From the NCBI RefSeq assembly GCF_020283565.1, contig NC_060062.1, positions 26,286,251 to 26,350,250 on the forward strand: a stretch of 64,000 bases of DNA, given 5' to 3'. A program made the position numbers and the translations under genes. The notes under the pieces are model-generated. The model made no database searches. It saw only the letters and a list, made by a program, of their open reading frames with translations, and was not told the DNA's origin. Below are positions 1-10,805 of the stretch, in pieces; the stretch's first letter is position 1, and each line of letters opens with the position of its first letter. The DNA comes from Trifolium pratense. Taxonomy: Eukaryota; Streptophyta; Magnoliopsida; Fabales; Fabaceae.

Positions 1-477
1 TTTTTTCAACCTATAAGTTACTTTTAACTTAAAGTTAAAAAGTATAACTTTAAAGCTAAAGTAAAAGTTGTTTGGATTTTCAATTTTTTTAATATAAAAG
101 CTGCTTTCAAAACAATTTTTGAATTTGATAAAATATTTCTAAAAATATTATTATTTTATTTAAAATATCTTCTAAATTATTTAACACATGTGAGATTATT
201 TTTTTGGTGTATTATGTGAAATATTTTTAAGAAGTATGTCAACTGAAGAAATTAATTTTGTATACAAAATAAAAAATTATAATATATTTTTTTGCATTAT
301 TCTTTTTATGTAAAATTGGATTTACTATAATATTTAAGAAACATAAAAAGAAATGTAGATAAGAAAAATAAATTATTTTATTGTGTTAATATAGAATCCG
401 AAATATTTCGAAATATAAAATTTAAACTGTATCAATATATATTATGAATTTTCAAAATATGAATGTAAAAAAGAATT
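1..477. other. AT-rich intergenic DNA, no gene
   Basis: Very AT-rich sequence with no coding signal. The first 110 bases hold several short mirrored stretches of the type taagtt/aactta, also seen near 60210-60270, probably the remains of an old transposon. Nothing else is recognisable. Confidence 0.6.
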
Positions 478-632
478 GGTGCTACCAATCGTTAGTTGAT
501 TCAGTGGTGATTGACGTTGAACTTAGTAGGGAGGATTTCGGTTTGATGCCAGCAACTACGATCAAGATGGGGCTGAAACCACTTGATGTCAACCGCCCGA
601 ACCACATTAAACTGGTGGTGGAAAAAAAATTG
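478..632 (+). repeat. tRNA-derived SINE (family 1), old copy
   Basis: The copy starts near gctaccaatcgttagttg, has a polymerase III A-box-like stretch (tagttgattcagtgg), a decayed B-box-like stretch (cggtttgatgcc) and ends with an actggtggtgg tail followed by an A run. The same consensus recurs at 1144-1320 and 11255-11369, with tail fragments at 2310-2346 and 55298-55336. A 72-residue reading frame across it is accidental. I see no clear target-site duplication. Confidence 0.75.
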
Positions 633-1143
633 GTGCAAAATACAAATTATCTTATAGGATAGACACCCTTTGTGAAAGAGCCTTTGGTTGGTTGGGGTAG
701 AAATTTGATCAAACTGTTTTGGTCTACATTTGTGGTATTAGTGTGACGTGTGAGCTTTTGGTTGGTTGGGGTAGAAATTTGGTCAACATTTGAGAGTTAG
801 TAGTAGGACGTGTGAGACTTTCATTGGTTCGGGTAGAATTTTTTAAATTGGTGGGTACATGGATGATTGTGTGCCAAACAGTTAGAAGAAATAAAATAAA
901 ATAAATTAAACAGGGTGAGTGGGAATCGAAGAGAGAGCATATGCCGAGAAGCTGCTTTAGGAAAAAAAAAAGCTCCATATATCAACTTTGTTGAAAGCTC
1001 ATTATTTGTTAATTTTACCCATATAAATTAAGCTACTTTTTTAATTAAGTACTTTTAAAAAATATTGTTTGGCCAGACTTCTCCTTATATTAAATAAAAA
1101 GTCTGAAATAAGCTCGGTCAGGGTACCTTAGTCTCTAAAGTGA

Positions 1144-1320
1144 ATCGTCAATCGTTAGTTGGTCAAGTGGTGCATTGACGCTGAACTTGGTAGGGAGGAC
1201 CATGCTTCGATCTCCCGCAACTATGATGGGGGGTTGGAATCATTTGTGTCGGAACTGACTCCGAATCAGATTAAACGGTCCAATGTGCCAAATCTTAGTG
1301 GTGAAAAAAAAAATAAAAAA
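1144..1320 (+). repeat. tRNA-derived SINE (family 1), near full length
   Basis: Same family as 478-632: tagttggtcaagtgg (A-box region), cttcgatctcccgc (B-box region), a GGAACTGACTCCGAA body, and a tail ending in gtggtg plus an A-rich run. It is the longest copy in the window and serves as a reference for the truncated ones. Confidence 0.8.
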
Positions 1321-1344
1321 AAATGAATCACTCACTTTTTTTAA

Positions 1345-1470
1345 GTAGTCCGGTGACCGAAAGTTCTGCTCTTACGATGAATAGATGAGGCGTTCGGAGT
1401 TCAAACTTCGGCCCTTACATATATAATACGATTTTTTTTTACCAACTAAATTAAGCTCACATAACTAACT
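1345..1470 (+). repeat. second SINE-like repeat family
   Basis: A repeat reading gtccggtgaccgaaag, then a gatgaatagatgagg block, then ggagttcaaacttcgg (B-box-like), then tacatatataatacg, and ending in taagctcac. A diverged copy lies at 49533-49648 with the same blocks in the same order. This suggests a polymerase III-derived retroelement. After it, 1480-1680 holds loose direct repeats of the taagctcac end. Confidence 0.55.
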
Positions 1471-1853
1471 CACTCACTTTAAACGAGTTAGATTCAATTC
1501 TCACAACATAATAATAATTTACCAATTTAAGTAAGTTCGCATGACTTAATCACTCCCTTTAACTCAATTCTCATAAGCTAGTTTAGTTAAGCTAATTGAG
1601 TTAAAGATTAAAAAGCAAAAGTCCAGAATTCAAATCTTAAAAATGAGAAGAAAAAACAATTCTCACAAACACAATAATAATCCATGTTCCAGTACTGCGC
1701 GGAACATGGGTAGGTCTTACCCAAAGTAGTTAGAATTACGCCAGCTAGGATAACCCCCTAAAATGGTCCCTATCCACAAAAACATTAAAAAACTCAACAT
1801 AATACGCAAACTAGGACCCACACACACTTCCATTAACTCAAACCAATTCACGT

Positions 1854-1860
1854 TATAAAT
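1854..1860 (+). promoter_or_regulatory. TATA box of the PIP1 gene
   Basis: TATAAAT lies 78 bases before the start codon, with a CCAAT motif about 10 bases upstream (near 1843). The 1861-1937 stretch is CA-rich and purine-poor, typical of a plant 5' leader. Confidence 0.6.
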
Positions 1861-1937
1861 CCGCTTCTTATCTCTTCACTCACATCACTCACAAACCCAA
1901 CACAACACAACAACAATCTAGAACTAGCAAAAAGAAC

Positions 1938-4454
1938 ATGGAAGCTAAGGAACAGGATGTGTCTTTGGGAGCCAACAAATTCCCAGAAAGACAGCCACTT
2001 GGTATAGCAGCTCAAAGCCAAGACGAGCCAAAAGACTATCAGGAGCCACCTCCGGCGCCGTTTTTTGAGCCGTCGGAGCTGACTTCATGGTCTTTTTATA
2101 GAGCTGGAATAGCTGAGTTTATTGCTACTTTTCTTTTTCTTTATATAACGGTTTTAACTGTTATGGGTGTTGTTAGAGCTGAATCCAAATGTAAGACTGT
2201 TGGGATTCAAGGAATTGCTTGGGCTTTTGGTGGCATGATCTTTGCTCTTGTTTATTGTACTGCTGGAATCTCAGGTATATTTCTTAGCTAACTATTTTTT
2301 TATTAAGCTTTTACCACCAATTTAATCTGATTCGGGGTCTGACATAAATTGTTTTTAGCTCTCTTCCGATCAAATAACAATAAAATTAATAATAAAGGTT
2401 AAATATGTTTTTTTTCTCTTATAAAAATTTATAATTTTTATGGTTATTCATAATTTCTGTTCAATTTTGATTTTAATTTTTTGTACAATTATTTTTTTAA
2501 TAGAGACTAAAATGGAATTAAATTTATGTAAAAAATTATCTTAAGAAATTTTAATTTTATAGGAATTAAATATATTTAATTAAGTTGATGATAGTAATAG
2601 TAATAAGAAATTCATAGTATATATAGTACTCCCTCCGGTCCTTTTTATAAGGAACAATTTAAAAAAATCACACAGACCAAGGAATTACATTTAACATAAT
2701 TATTTTCATTTAATACTCTTATAAATTTAAATTTATTCCATATATACCCTTATTTAATTACTCTTTATTCAACTAATTTACTTATTTTTAAATTCTCTCT
2801 CATAATAAATAAGGGCATAAGTGAAATTGAACATTTAAAACATTTGAAAATTGGTCAAAGTTTCTTATAAAAAGGACCAAATTTTTTGCCCTAAGTGTTC
2901 CTTATAAAAAGGACCGGAGGGAGTAGTAGTTTATTGTGGAATTGAGATAAGCTCACATAGAGCTGAACACAAAGAATAACATAAACTATGTGGTAGTGAC
3001 AACACTAACACACCTAACATGATAATGACATATTTCCTTCAAAAAAATGATAATGACATATTAATAATAAAAATAAATAAATTGAAGGATGAATATTCAT
3101 AATAATTTGATAAAATAAAAGGAATTAAATGTAATTATATGTGTACCAATATGTACTTAGGACCTGGGAATTTCAAGTTCGAACTCGGGTATTTGCACTT
3201 GATGTCTATATATTATCAAGTGTCTAGTAACTTTTTATCTTTAAATATAAGACACTTTTATAATCGATTAAGGAAAATGTTAACAAATGTCCTAAGAAAC
3301 AATTGTAAATATAGTAAAACTATCTTAAAATTTATGTAGTCAACTTTGAAATATTCAAAATATGAGATACTAATTAAGTATGCACTAATTAACTAGTATC
3401 TCGGGAATACACTAGTTAACATGACTCATAATTAAGTTAGCGGTCGGAAATATGCACTTAAATGCATCTAATGTTAGTTTGGTCTTTGAATCTAGCTTTT
3501 ATTAGTCAATTTTGGTCTAAAATGATTTAGTCTTCATATGTACAAGTTATTCAATTTGTTCCATAAATTTTCTAACAAGACTGAAATTATGTGTGATGCA
3601 GGGGGTCACATAAATCCAGCGGTGACATTTGGACTATTTTTGGCAAGGAAGTTGTCCTTGACAAGGGCACTATTCTACATGGTGATGCAAGTGTTAGGTG
3701 CTATTTGTGGTGCTGGTGTAGTGAAAGGTTTTGAAGGTAAACAAAGATATGGAGATCTAAACGGTGGTGCTAACTTTGTTGCTCCTGGTTACACTAAAGG
3801 TGATGGTCTTGGTGCTGAAATTGTTGGCACTTTCATTCTTGTTTACACCGTTTTCTCAGCCACTGATGCTAAACGTAGCGCCAGAGACTCTCATGTCCCT
3901 GTAAGTCCCCTCCTAAAAATAAATAACATTCTATATATGAGAATCACAGTGATCTACGGTGATTTTTTTTAAAACTATGCTCAATAGTTTTTGCAAAATC
4001 ACGTTGAGTCAGCGTGATTCTGACATGAATACTAACAAATTGCATATTGTAAAAAAAAAAAAAAAACTAATTAAATTTGTGGCTTATTTTATGAGTAGAT
4101 TTTGGCACCTTTGCCTATTGGGTTTGCTGTGTTCTTGGTTCATTTGGCCACTATCCCAATTACTGGAACTGGTATTAACCCTGCTCGTAGTCTTGGTGCT
4201 GCAATTATCTTCAACAAGGACATTGGTTGGAATGATCACGTAAGTTGAAAAATTATAAGGAATTAATTTCCTTTTTTTTATTTATGTTGCAAATTTATTT
4301 ATTTAATTTTTGAATTTTCTAACTCGTTTTTCTCGTGTGTTCATTAATTTATTTAATACAGTGGATTTTCTGGGTGGGACCATTTATTGGAGCAGCTCTA
4401 GCAGCACTCTACCACCAAGTTGTAATCAGAGCCATTCCTTTCAAGTCTAAGTAA
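1938..4454 (+). CDS. PIP1: Aquaporin, plasma membrane intrinsic protein PIP1 subfamily
   Basis: Exons 1938-2274, 3602-3900, 4099-4239 and 4362-4454 join in frame to 289 residues, normal for PIP1. All introns are GT-AG, and the four-exon layout is the usual PIP one. The long acidic N-terminus ([19 protein letters not shown]) marks PIP1 rather than PIP2. The first NPA box ([10 protein letters not shown]) opens exon 2 and the second (GTGINPARS) is in exon 3. The selectivity-filter residues His (FLVHLAT), Thr and Arg (TGTGINPAR) are present, as expected for a water-selective channel. PIP1 proteins sit in the plasma membrane as tetramers and usually need a PIP2 partner to reach it; that is family knowledge. 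Intron 1 (1327 bases) carries a Stowaway MITE and a SINE tail. The member number within PIP1 cannot be set from sequence alone. Confidence 0.97.
2310..2346 (-). repeat. SINE (family 1) tail fragment in PIP1 intron 1
   Basis: The reverse complement matches the 3' tail of the family-1 SINE: taccaccaatttaatctg followed by cggggtctgac. Only about 37 bases remain. Confidence 0.55.
2398..2581. repeat. Degenerate MITE with GGTTAAATATG-type ends
   Basis: The left end reads ggttaaatatgtttttt and the right end reads as its imperfect inverse (aattaaatatatttaatt). A similar decayed copy lies at 42528-42890. Superfamily not determined; no clear target duplication. Confidence 0.35.
2629..2923. mobile_element. 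Stowaway-type MITE (295 bp) in PIP1 intron 1
   Basis: Perfect 13-base terminal inverted repeats ctccctccggtcc / ggaccggagggag are flanked by TA on both sides, the Tc1/mariner (Stowaway) signature. The inverted similarity continues inward (tttttataaggaac / gttccttataaaaa). Sister copies are at 37996-38280 and 47080-47375. Non-coding. Confidence 0.93.
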
Positions 4455-4967
4455 TCGAATCAAACGGTTTGTGATCAATCAAGACATGTTTGTGGGTTTC
4501 GTTTCATAATCATCATTATGATCCGTTTAATCTTATATATCATCCTTTTTATTTTTGAAATTTCAAGTGTTGTATTTGGTAACTTGTATGTAAATGTGTA
4601 ATGTTATTATGAATTTATGATGATGATGATGATGATTATGATTATTAAGGTGTGGATGTGTGTTGCATAATGGGACAAATCTCGTGATTGTGTATTTTGC
4701 CAAATTGCCAAATAAAAAATAAAGAGTGAATAGCCAAATATCTCATTGAAATTGTAAAATTCGTCAAATACTTTTATGAAAATTTCAAAATGTCAAATAT
4801 CTTTCAAAATGTCAAATACCTCTATCTCTATTTATTCCGTCTGTAATGATGACATGGTTGTTAAATGTATATGTGACATTTGCTAATGTAACGTTGCGTC
4901 ATAGTGGCATAATTGACGCAAATTAAATTTCAGTCAATTAACATCATAATTTTATAAGTTGTAGTCA
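4455..4967 (+). other. PIP1 3' region and intergenic DNA
   Basis: The first 200 bases are the likely 3' UTR, including a GATGAT run near 4618-4640. After that come short direct repeats of the form gtcaaatacc/gtcaaatatc (4780-4830). Remnants of the same repeat reappear at 5940-6050 in inverted form, so the hAT insertion at 4976-5859 split an older repeat. Confidence 0.5.
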
Positions 4968-4975
4968 ATTATATC

Positions 4976-5859
4976 TAGAGCTGGGTATGCGGGCTAGTCC
5001 GCCCCGTTTAACCCGCCCCGCATAAGCCCGCATATTAAACGAGGCGAACAAGCCCGTCATCAAATATAAACGAGTTTTAAAATTAAGTCCGAGTTCGGTC
5101 CGCGTAAGCCCGCGGGTTAAACGGTTAACCCGCGGACTATTACAAAAAAAAACTATTTTAAAAAAAATAAACAAAATTAGTAAAATATTGATATAATAAA
5201 AGCTAAAAAAAACTATATTATTAATAATTTTATGTTATAACTTGAACTAACAAATAAATAAAGTTTGTGATGTATCATTGAGTTTATTTATCTTCTCTTT
5301 AAAAATAATGCAACTAAAATCAAATTCAACTCGTTTTTATCGTAATTATTTCTCCACACATACTTCAAATCCATAAAATAAACCCAGATGATATTGAATA
5401 AGAACTTTAACTTGTTCAAAATATAAAAAGAAATTTAATAGTCCAAACCAATATTAAAAGTACAACCAAAAATCTAATACCACCAACCGATTCAAAAACA
5501 AAACAGTAATGTATATAATTAACTAATTGAAAACCGAAGGAAAATAGTCACTCCTGCTTGATGCCTCCATTGTAACACTTGAAATCCCTACATTAAAGGT
5601 TTTTTTTTTGTTAAAAGTGTTGGATTTGGATATGGACCAAATTATTTATAAATGGTAAATTTTGTAATTAATTATATATATAAAAAAAGAATGCGGGCCA
5701 CGGGCTAACCCGCGGATTTAACCCGCATAACCCGCGGTTTTAACGGTCCAACCCACACGGGCAAAAATATAAACGGGCCAAAAAAAATGGTCTTAAGACC
5801 GTGCGGGCTGCGGGTTAAACGGGTTGGCCCGCGGACCTTGGTCCGTATACCCAGCTCTA
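4976..5859. mobile_element. hAT-type non-autonomous DNA transposon (884 bp)
   Basis: The termini tagagctgggtat / atacccagctcta form an exact 13-base inverted repeat. The element is flanked by an identical 8-base duplication ATTATATC (4968-4975 and 5860-5867), the hAT size. Subterminal regions at both ends are packed with cccgcgg / ttaacccgc motifs in mixed orientation, probably transposase-binding clusters. The AT-rich core has no transposase frame. Confidence 0.93.
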
Positions 5860-6121
5860 ATTATATCCCCGTAACTTGTATCATGATCAATTATCTCTAT
5901 GATATGACGTCACATTAGCATATGTCAAGTGTGCAGTTAACGGTCACGTCATCATCACATAGGGACAATTTGATAAGTGTCACTCAATTTCAAAAAATTA
6001 TTTGACACTTCAAAAATTTTAGGGAAGTATTTTAACTATTCACTTCAAAAATAACACTATGTGGTACCATTTTTTCATCATGGTCCATCGATGTTTTGTC
6101 CACTTCTAGTTTGAGTTTCTT

Positions 6122-6959
6122 GAAAACTGCTTTTTTGGCCCCCCTATTCTTCTCCCAAACCCCTCATGTTGACCGTTTTGCCATTGAGAAAAACCGTTCG
6201 GTACATGAAACCCGAACTTATGTGATTTTGTCTCCTATAACCCGAAATATTGCTACGCGAGGAAAACGTATGGGCCAGAGGCTATAAAACATGCTTTTCG
6301 GTAGTTACGAACCGAAAATTGTTTTTTTTAACGTTTCGGTACTTACGAACCGAAAACGCTTCGGTTCGGTCTGCAGTTACCGAAGTGACCCTATATAGCC
6401 TAGGTGACAGAAAACACGAACATAATCAAATCAAAATCAACAACAGAATAAAAAGCAAGAAAATGAGAGAGATGAGTTTGAAATCTTACTTGTAAGATTG
6501 CTTTCGAGGATTAGCAGAGTGAAATGGAAGGATTAGCAGAGTGAAATCGTTGTTCGACTGATGAAACCCTCAATATGTGATAGAAACCCTCAAAATTGCC
6601 TTATGCTCTCCTTGCAAAATGTTTTGACGCAAATGATGAAGGTTTTGGGTTTCTGCTGGTATATTCGACAATTTCGGTTCGCACGAACCGAACGTTAGCT
6701 TGTTCGGTACAAATCTATCGAACGTTAGCGTGTTCGGTACAACCCTATCGAACGCTAGCGTTTTCGGTACCAACCTACCGAAATTGAGTTTTTCCTAGTT
6801 TTGCGCCCTAAGATAGCAATAAAACACGCTTTCGATAGTTACAAACCGAAATTTTATCCTTCAGTTCGTATGTACCGAACGATACTCAGACCAAAACCGA
6901 GGGTATTTTGGGATTTTTGGGCGGTTGGGAGACACATGAGGATTTAAAAAGCAATTTTC
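6122..6959. mobile_element. Mutator-like non-autonomous element (838 bp) rich in CGGTT palindromes
   Basis: The ends gaaaactgctttttt and aaaaagcaattttc are inverted. Both are flanked by the exact 9-base duplication GAGTTTCTT (6113-6121 and 6960-6968), the Mutator size. Inward of the ends are about a dozen short inverted pairs of TTCGGT/ACCGAA and GTTCGG/CCGAAC (6196-6380 and 6675-6885). No transposase is encoded. Reading frames of 60-80 residues inside are chance. Confidence 0.85.
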
Positions 6960-6968
6960 GAGTTTCTT

Positions 6969-8098
6969 TATCTACACTTGCGTTTGTTATCACTTGTTAT
7001 GGTATTGAAATTTCAAATTAGGGGAGGGATCGTGAGGAAAGGGGAGTTGAGTTGGGTGGGGGCGTTGTTGTTACCTAACAAGCTAACACTAACATGAGAC
7101 CATCCCATTCATCATTAATGGATTTCGTGTTGTACAATGTATAATGATTTTTCATCATACCGCAAGAAAAAAAATTAGTACCTGAGTACAATTTGGTTTT
7201 GTTGCTTCATCAGGTAAATTTTTTAGTCAAATAGTTTATCGATTAAAAATTTACCTTGGTTAATAATTGGGAGATTATGTGTTCGAATTTTGACTCTGCA
7301 TATTAAATATAGTATCTCTATCAATTGATCAATGATCACGGGAAAGACCGAATTTATTTGCTTATCGTAATAAAATAATACTAATTTTCATATTTTAGTG
7401 GAGTTAAAGTGTGGTCATTAGTCCGTAAGGCTAATTTAATGATAATATCAATATTGTTAAATTGAATATTTTTATTGAGATCGAGTTTTTTTTTTTGTCA
7501 AAATTGAGATTGAGTTTAAAACTTTACAATTGTGTGTGTAAATTTGAGTGATGTTTGTGACTTTGTCTACAAATAAAAATATGTGGTGATTAGTTTTTTT
7601 TTTTGTAAATGTTGTATATTTTATGTGGTTATTTAGATTCAAATCCACTATTCTCAATGTGTGTTTAATTTGAGTTTTTACATGTGCATGTCACTTTGTT
7701 AAAAAATACTAATTGTTGAGATTAGGATAACATAAATAATTTGGTGATGCCTTTTTAATGATAATGATAATACTAGTAGAATACTTGTCAAACTTATCAC
7801 CAGCTCACATTTGCTAATTAATTTTTATTGTTTTAGAATTATTGCCTTTAATCAAAGAGCTGTTTAATACTATTTGAAAGTAAATGAATGATGTTATTTA
7901 TAGCTAATTTTTTTTTTTTTTAACACAAGATGTTATAGCTAACTTATCACATGGATATTGTCGCTATCACCACACTACCAGTCAATAGTTGTTTTATGTT
8001 TTTCGCCACATGGATATAGTTTGTAGGAAAAATTATTTATGCAATTTTTTTTTAATCAAACAAACTTAATGCATATCGTTAATTATTAAAGGTTTAAT
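6969..8098. other. Intergenic DNA, no gene seen
   Basis: AT-rich, low-complexity sequence with poly-T runs. A block at 7240-7340 (ttaccttggttaataattggg to aaagaccgaattt) resembles a decayed tRNA-like retroelement but lacks convincing ends. Confidence 0.5.
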
Positions 8099-8099
8099 A

Positions 8100-9110
8100 T
8101 ATAAGATAATCATCTCAAATCTATGGAAGTTAGCCCAAGAATTGGCGCCCTAGCAAGAGTATGAGCAACCAAATTCGCTTGCCTCCTAACAGACTAAACC
8201 TCAAAGTTTAGAAAAGACGACATAAAAATAACAATATCATGCACAATTGAAAGAAACTCAGAATGACCTCTATGCTTCATGTGAATAGCATCGACCAACA
8301 TCTTCGAATCACTTTCAAATTGAACTCGATCTAATCCTTTATGTCTAGCTTCATTCATAGCTAACAGTAAAGCCCATGCTTCACCCTCTAAAGTTGACAT
8401 AATAGTAGGCTGCTAGTGTGTCATACCAGCCATGAACTGACCATTACTATCACGAAAACACAATCCCACCAAGGTTTTCCGTGAGCCAGTATCGAAAGCA
8501 ACATCAACGTTGCATTTTACCCAGCCTTGATTTGGTTTTACCCACCTTAATAGACTTGGTTCTGTAGCCATACTCTCGGTGTTACACTGTAGTTTATGAA
8601 CTGAATACCAATCACGCCAAGCATCAAAGGCCTGTTTATCGATTTGGCTCGACATCTGAACATTGTCATTCCAAATTTTATCATTACGATTGTGCCAAAT
8701 GCACCAGAGTAACATAGCCACTCTTCCAACAACATCACTATTCTCGTTGCTGCACAAAGCGAAAATGCGATCCATAGCATAGTTTGCTGATACACGATGT
8801 TATGTAAAACTGAAGAAAGACCAGCTGCACACCAATTGTCCTGAGCTACTGTGCAGTTGAAGAACACATGAAGCTCATCCTCAATCTCCTCATCACACAT
8901 GGGACAGTTGAGACTACATTCCACTCGCCTTTGTAACAAACAATAACGTGTTGGAAGACATCCTCTACATAAACGCCAAAGTAAATGACGAGCTTTGTGC
9001 GGGGCTTGAGCTTTCCATATACCATATTCCAGTTACCCGCCACATGATACTTATCACTACGTATAATATGACGCATAACTAGCTTATAGCCGGATTTCAC
9101 GGAATAGCAC
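8100..9110 (-). pseudogene. LINE (L1-type) 3' remnant: zf-RVT and RNase H domains
   Basis: Read on the - strand there is first a reverse-transcriptase zinc-binding segment (CPMCDEEIEDELHVFFNC, 8840-8910). A linker with the CIWHNRND motif follows (8690). Then comes an RNase H domain: WVKCNVDVAFD (8500), STLEGEAWALLLAMNEA (8350-8400), FESDSKMLVDAI (8290) and RRQANLVAHTLARA (8150-8190). Frames change several times and stops interrupt it, one right after NFEV near 8194. The reverse transcriptase and endonuclease parts are absent, so it is a dead 5'-truncated copy. Confidence 0.88.
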
Positions 9111-9894
9111 CCATTCTTTTCCTCCTCTCATACCACTTTATCCTCCCTAACCGAGCCCACAAGAGGTGTCACAAGAATGCTCTCCACTACATCCCTTGAA
9201 AATAAATTACGAACTTTAGCTATTTCTGCTGTCTTTTGAGTTTATTATGAGATTAATCTTCTACTCAAGAACAATGCACACAGTTTTTTCCTTTTTTTCT
9301 TGAGTGAGTTTTAATTGCGTGTGACATATATGTTCCCCCTTGATCTTTGGATAAGTGATTATTTTGCTCTATATAGGTTATTTCTTTCTTCTTTTTTTTT
9401 GGTACATGCTCTATAGGTTATTTCTAATCTTTCACATCTCCTTTGTTTTATTTTTTGATAAACTACTAAAATATTTATACATGTGTTACACCATCTTAGT
9501 AGTTAGTACATTATATACAGTCATATATAATAATGTAATTATATAAGCAATGTTAAATTAAATGTATATATTGTGGGTGGGGTCTTTAAAAACATCCCCA
9601 CTTTTCACAAGCTCCTTTGCTGGGATGTTTTTACCCTTTTGTGTTTTTGTACAACTAGCTGGCTTGATTTGTTTTGTAGTTCTTAGTAGTGATGTCTTAT
9701 TTTGAGCTGTATTTTGGTTCTATTTTCTCTCTCTCAAATTTATCTGTTATGCTACTAAATTTGTAAAAAATTGCATTCTTCGCCTATTTTTTTTGGATCA
9801 TTATTATGTTTCATCGTATGTTTTTAGAAAAATAATACAATATATTCATTTGAAGTAATAATTGTGAGTTTCTAAATCTAATTACATTCATAAG
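9111..9894. other. Intergenic DNA, no gene seen
   Basis: Possibly further decayed LINE sequence up to about 9250, then T-rich unique sequence. A GGGATGTTTTT pair in opposite orientations (9590-9635) could be a minor stem. Nothing else is supported. Confidence 0.4.
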
Positions 9895-10066
9895 ATGGAG
9901 AAAGGATTCTTTCAAGTAGAAAAAGAATTTGAGAAAATAATGTGGGCATTTTAGACCATTAAATTATAAATATAAAATAATATTTAAAAGAAATGGAGAA
10001 AATTTGATTAATGACTGAGATGTGAAAATTGAGAGAGAAAAAAATTTGAAAGAATCCATTCTCCAT
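9895..10066. mobile_element. Small MITE, probable PIF/Harbinger type
   Basis: Inverted ends atggagaaaggattctttca / tgaaagaatccattctccat differ at one base in 20. TAA lies next to each end (9891-9893 and 10067-10069), which fits a 3-base Harbinger-type duplication if one terminal G is allowed. About 172 bases long and non-coding. Confidence 0.5.
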
Positions 10067-10399
10067 TAAATGTACATGGATGTGGGGATCGTCGATTGCC
10101 GAGCCCATGCAGATGGCAAATTTTTCACCGCGAGATTGAAAATAGAGATAAGAACCTTATTCCACAAAGGACCCGAAATGGGTGTAGTCAAAATGAGAAT
10201 ATGCTCACTTTAATCACTCTAACGATGTGCTACCTTTTATTAAGGATAAAATTGCGAAAGCTCACACACAATCGGAAGCGTACAATACTTTGTGTGTGGT
10301 GTGATGTAACTGATGATGAAATAAATAATTACCTTACTTCACAATTTTATTTAAATTTAATTATTTTTCACCAAAAGCGTATATTTAGTAAAAAAAAAT

Positions 10400-10610
10400 T
10401 TTTTTTGCCGTCCTACCTGTTTCTTGCGCGCTCTATGCGTTTTCAGTTTTACGCTTCCGCTATTTAAGTAGTGGATGAAAAGTTTTTTAAAAAATGCTAT
10501 CCTCTAATTAAGTAGAGGACATTAGAAAGGTAGCGTGTTTTTGGTGGTATCCTCTACCTAAGTGAGTAAATGCGTAGGAGGCGCGAGAAAATGAGTAGGG
10601 TAACAATTAA
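10400..10610. repeat. Copies of a 41-bp repeat module around short palindromes, upstream of eIF3f
   Basis: Two palindromes, tccgctatttaagtagtgga (10457-10477) and tcctctaattaagtagagga (10499-10520), are surrounded by inverted and direct copies of gtagcggatgagtaaaa and gcgcgcaagaaac elements. The same module is reiterated about eleven times at 63392-63888 inside a hAT-like element. The block ends about 40 bases before the eIF3f site II motifs. Confidence 0.6.
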
Positions 10611-10651
10611 TAGTCTAGTAAAAAGGGCTGTAAGTCAAACTATACGATTTC

Positions 10652-10704
10652 GGCCCAGCGAAGCCTATGGGCCTACATAGGCCCATATAAAAAACCCTAA
10701 CCCT
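10652..10704 (+). promoter_or_regulatory. eIF3f core promoter: three site II motifs and a telo-box
   Basis: Site II motifs (TGGGCC or its complement GGCCCA) lie at 10652-10657, 10668-10673 and 10680-10685. A telo-box AAACCCTAA follows at 10692-10700. This pairing is known from plant ribosomal-protein and translation-factor promoters bound by TCP factors and fits growth-linked expression. The start codon is about 100 bases downstream. Confidence 0.75.
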
Positions 10705-10805
10705 CTCGGTACCGTGGTGACCCACACGAGATTGATTCTTACGGTTTCTTCCTCACACTCCTTGCTTGGTACGTCGCGTGAACCAGCTAAACCGAAGCAC
10801 CAAAA

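Noticed and set aside
10096..10467. 123-residue frame upstream of eIF3f
   Set aside because: It runs through a poly-A tract and the 41-bp repeat module and has no domain.
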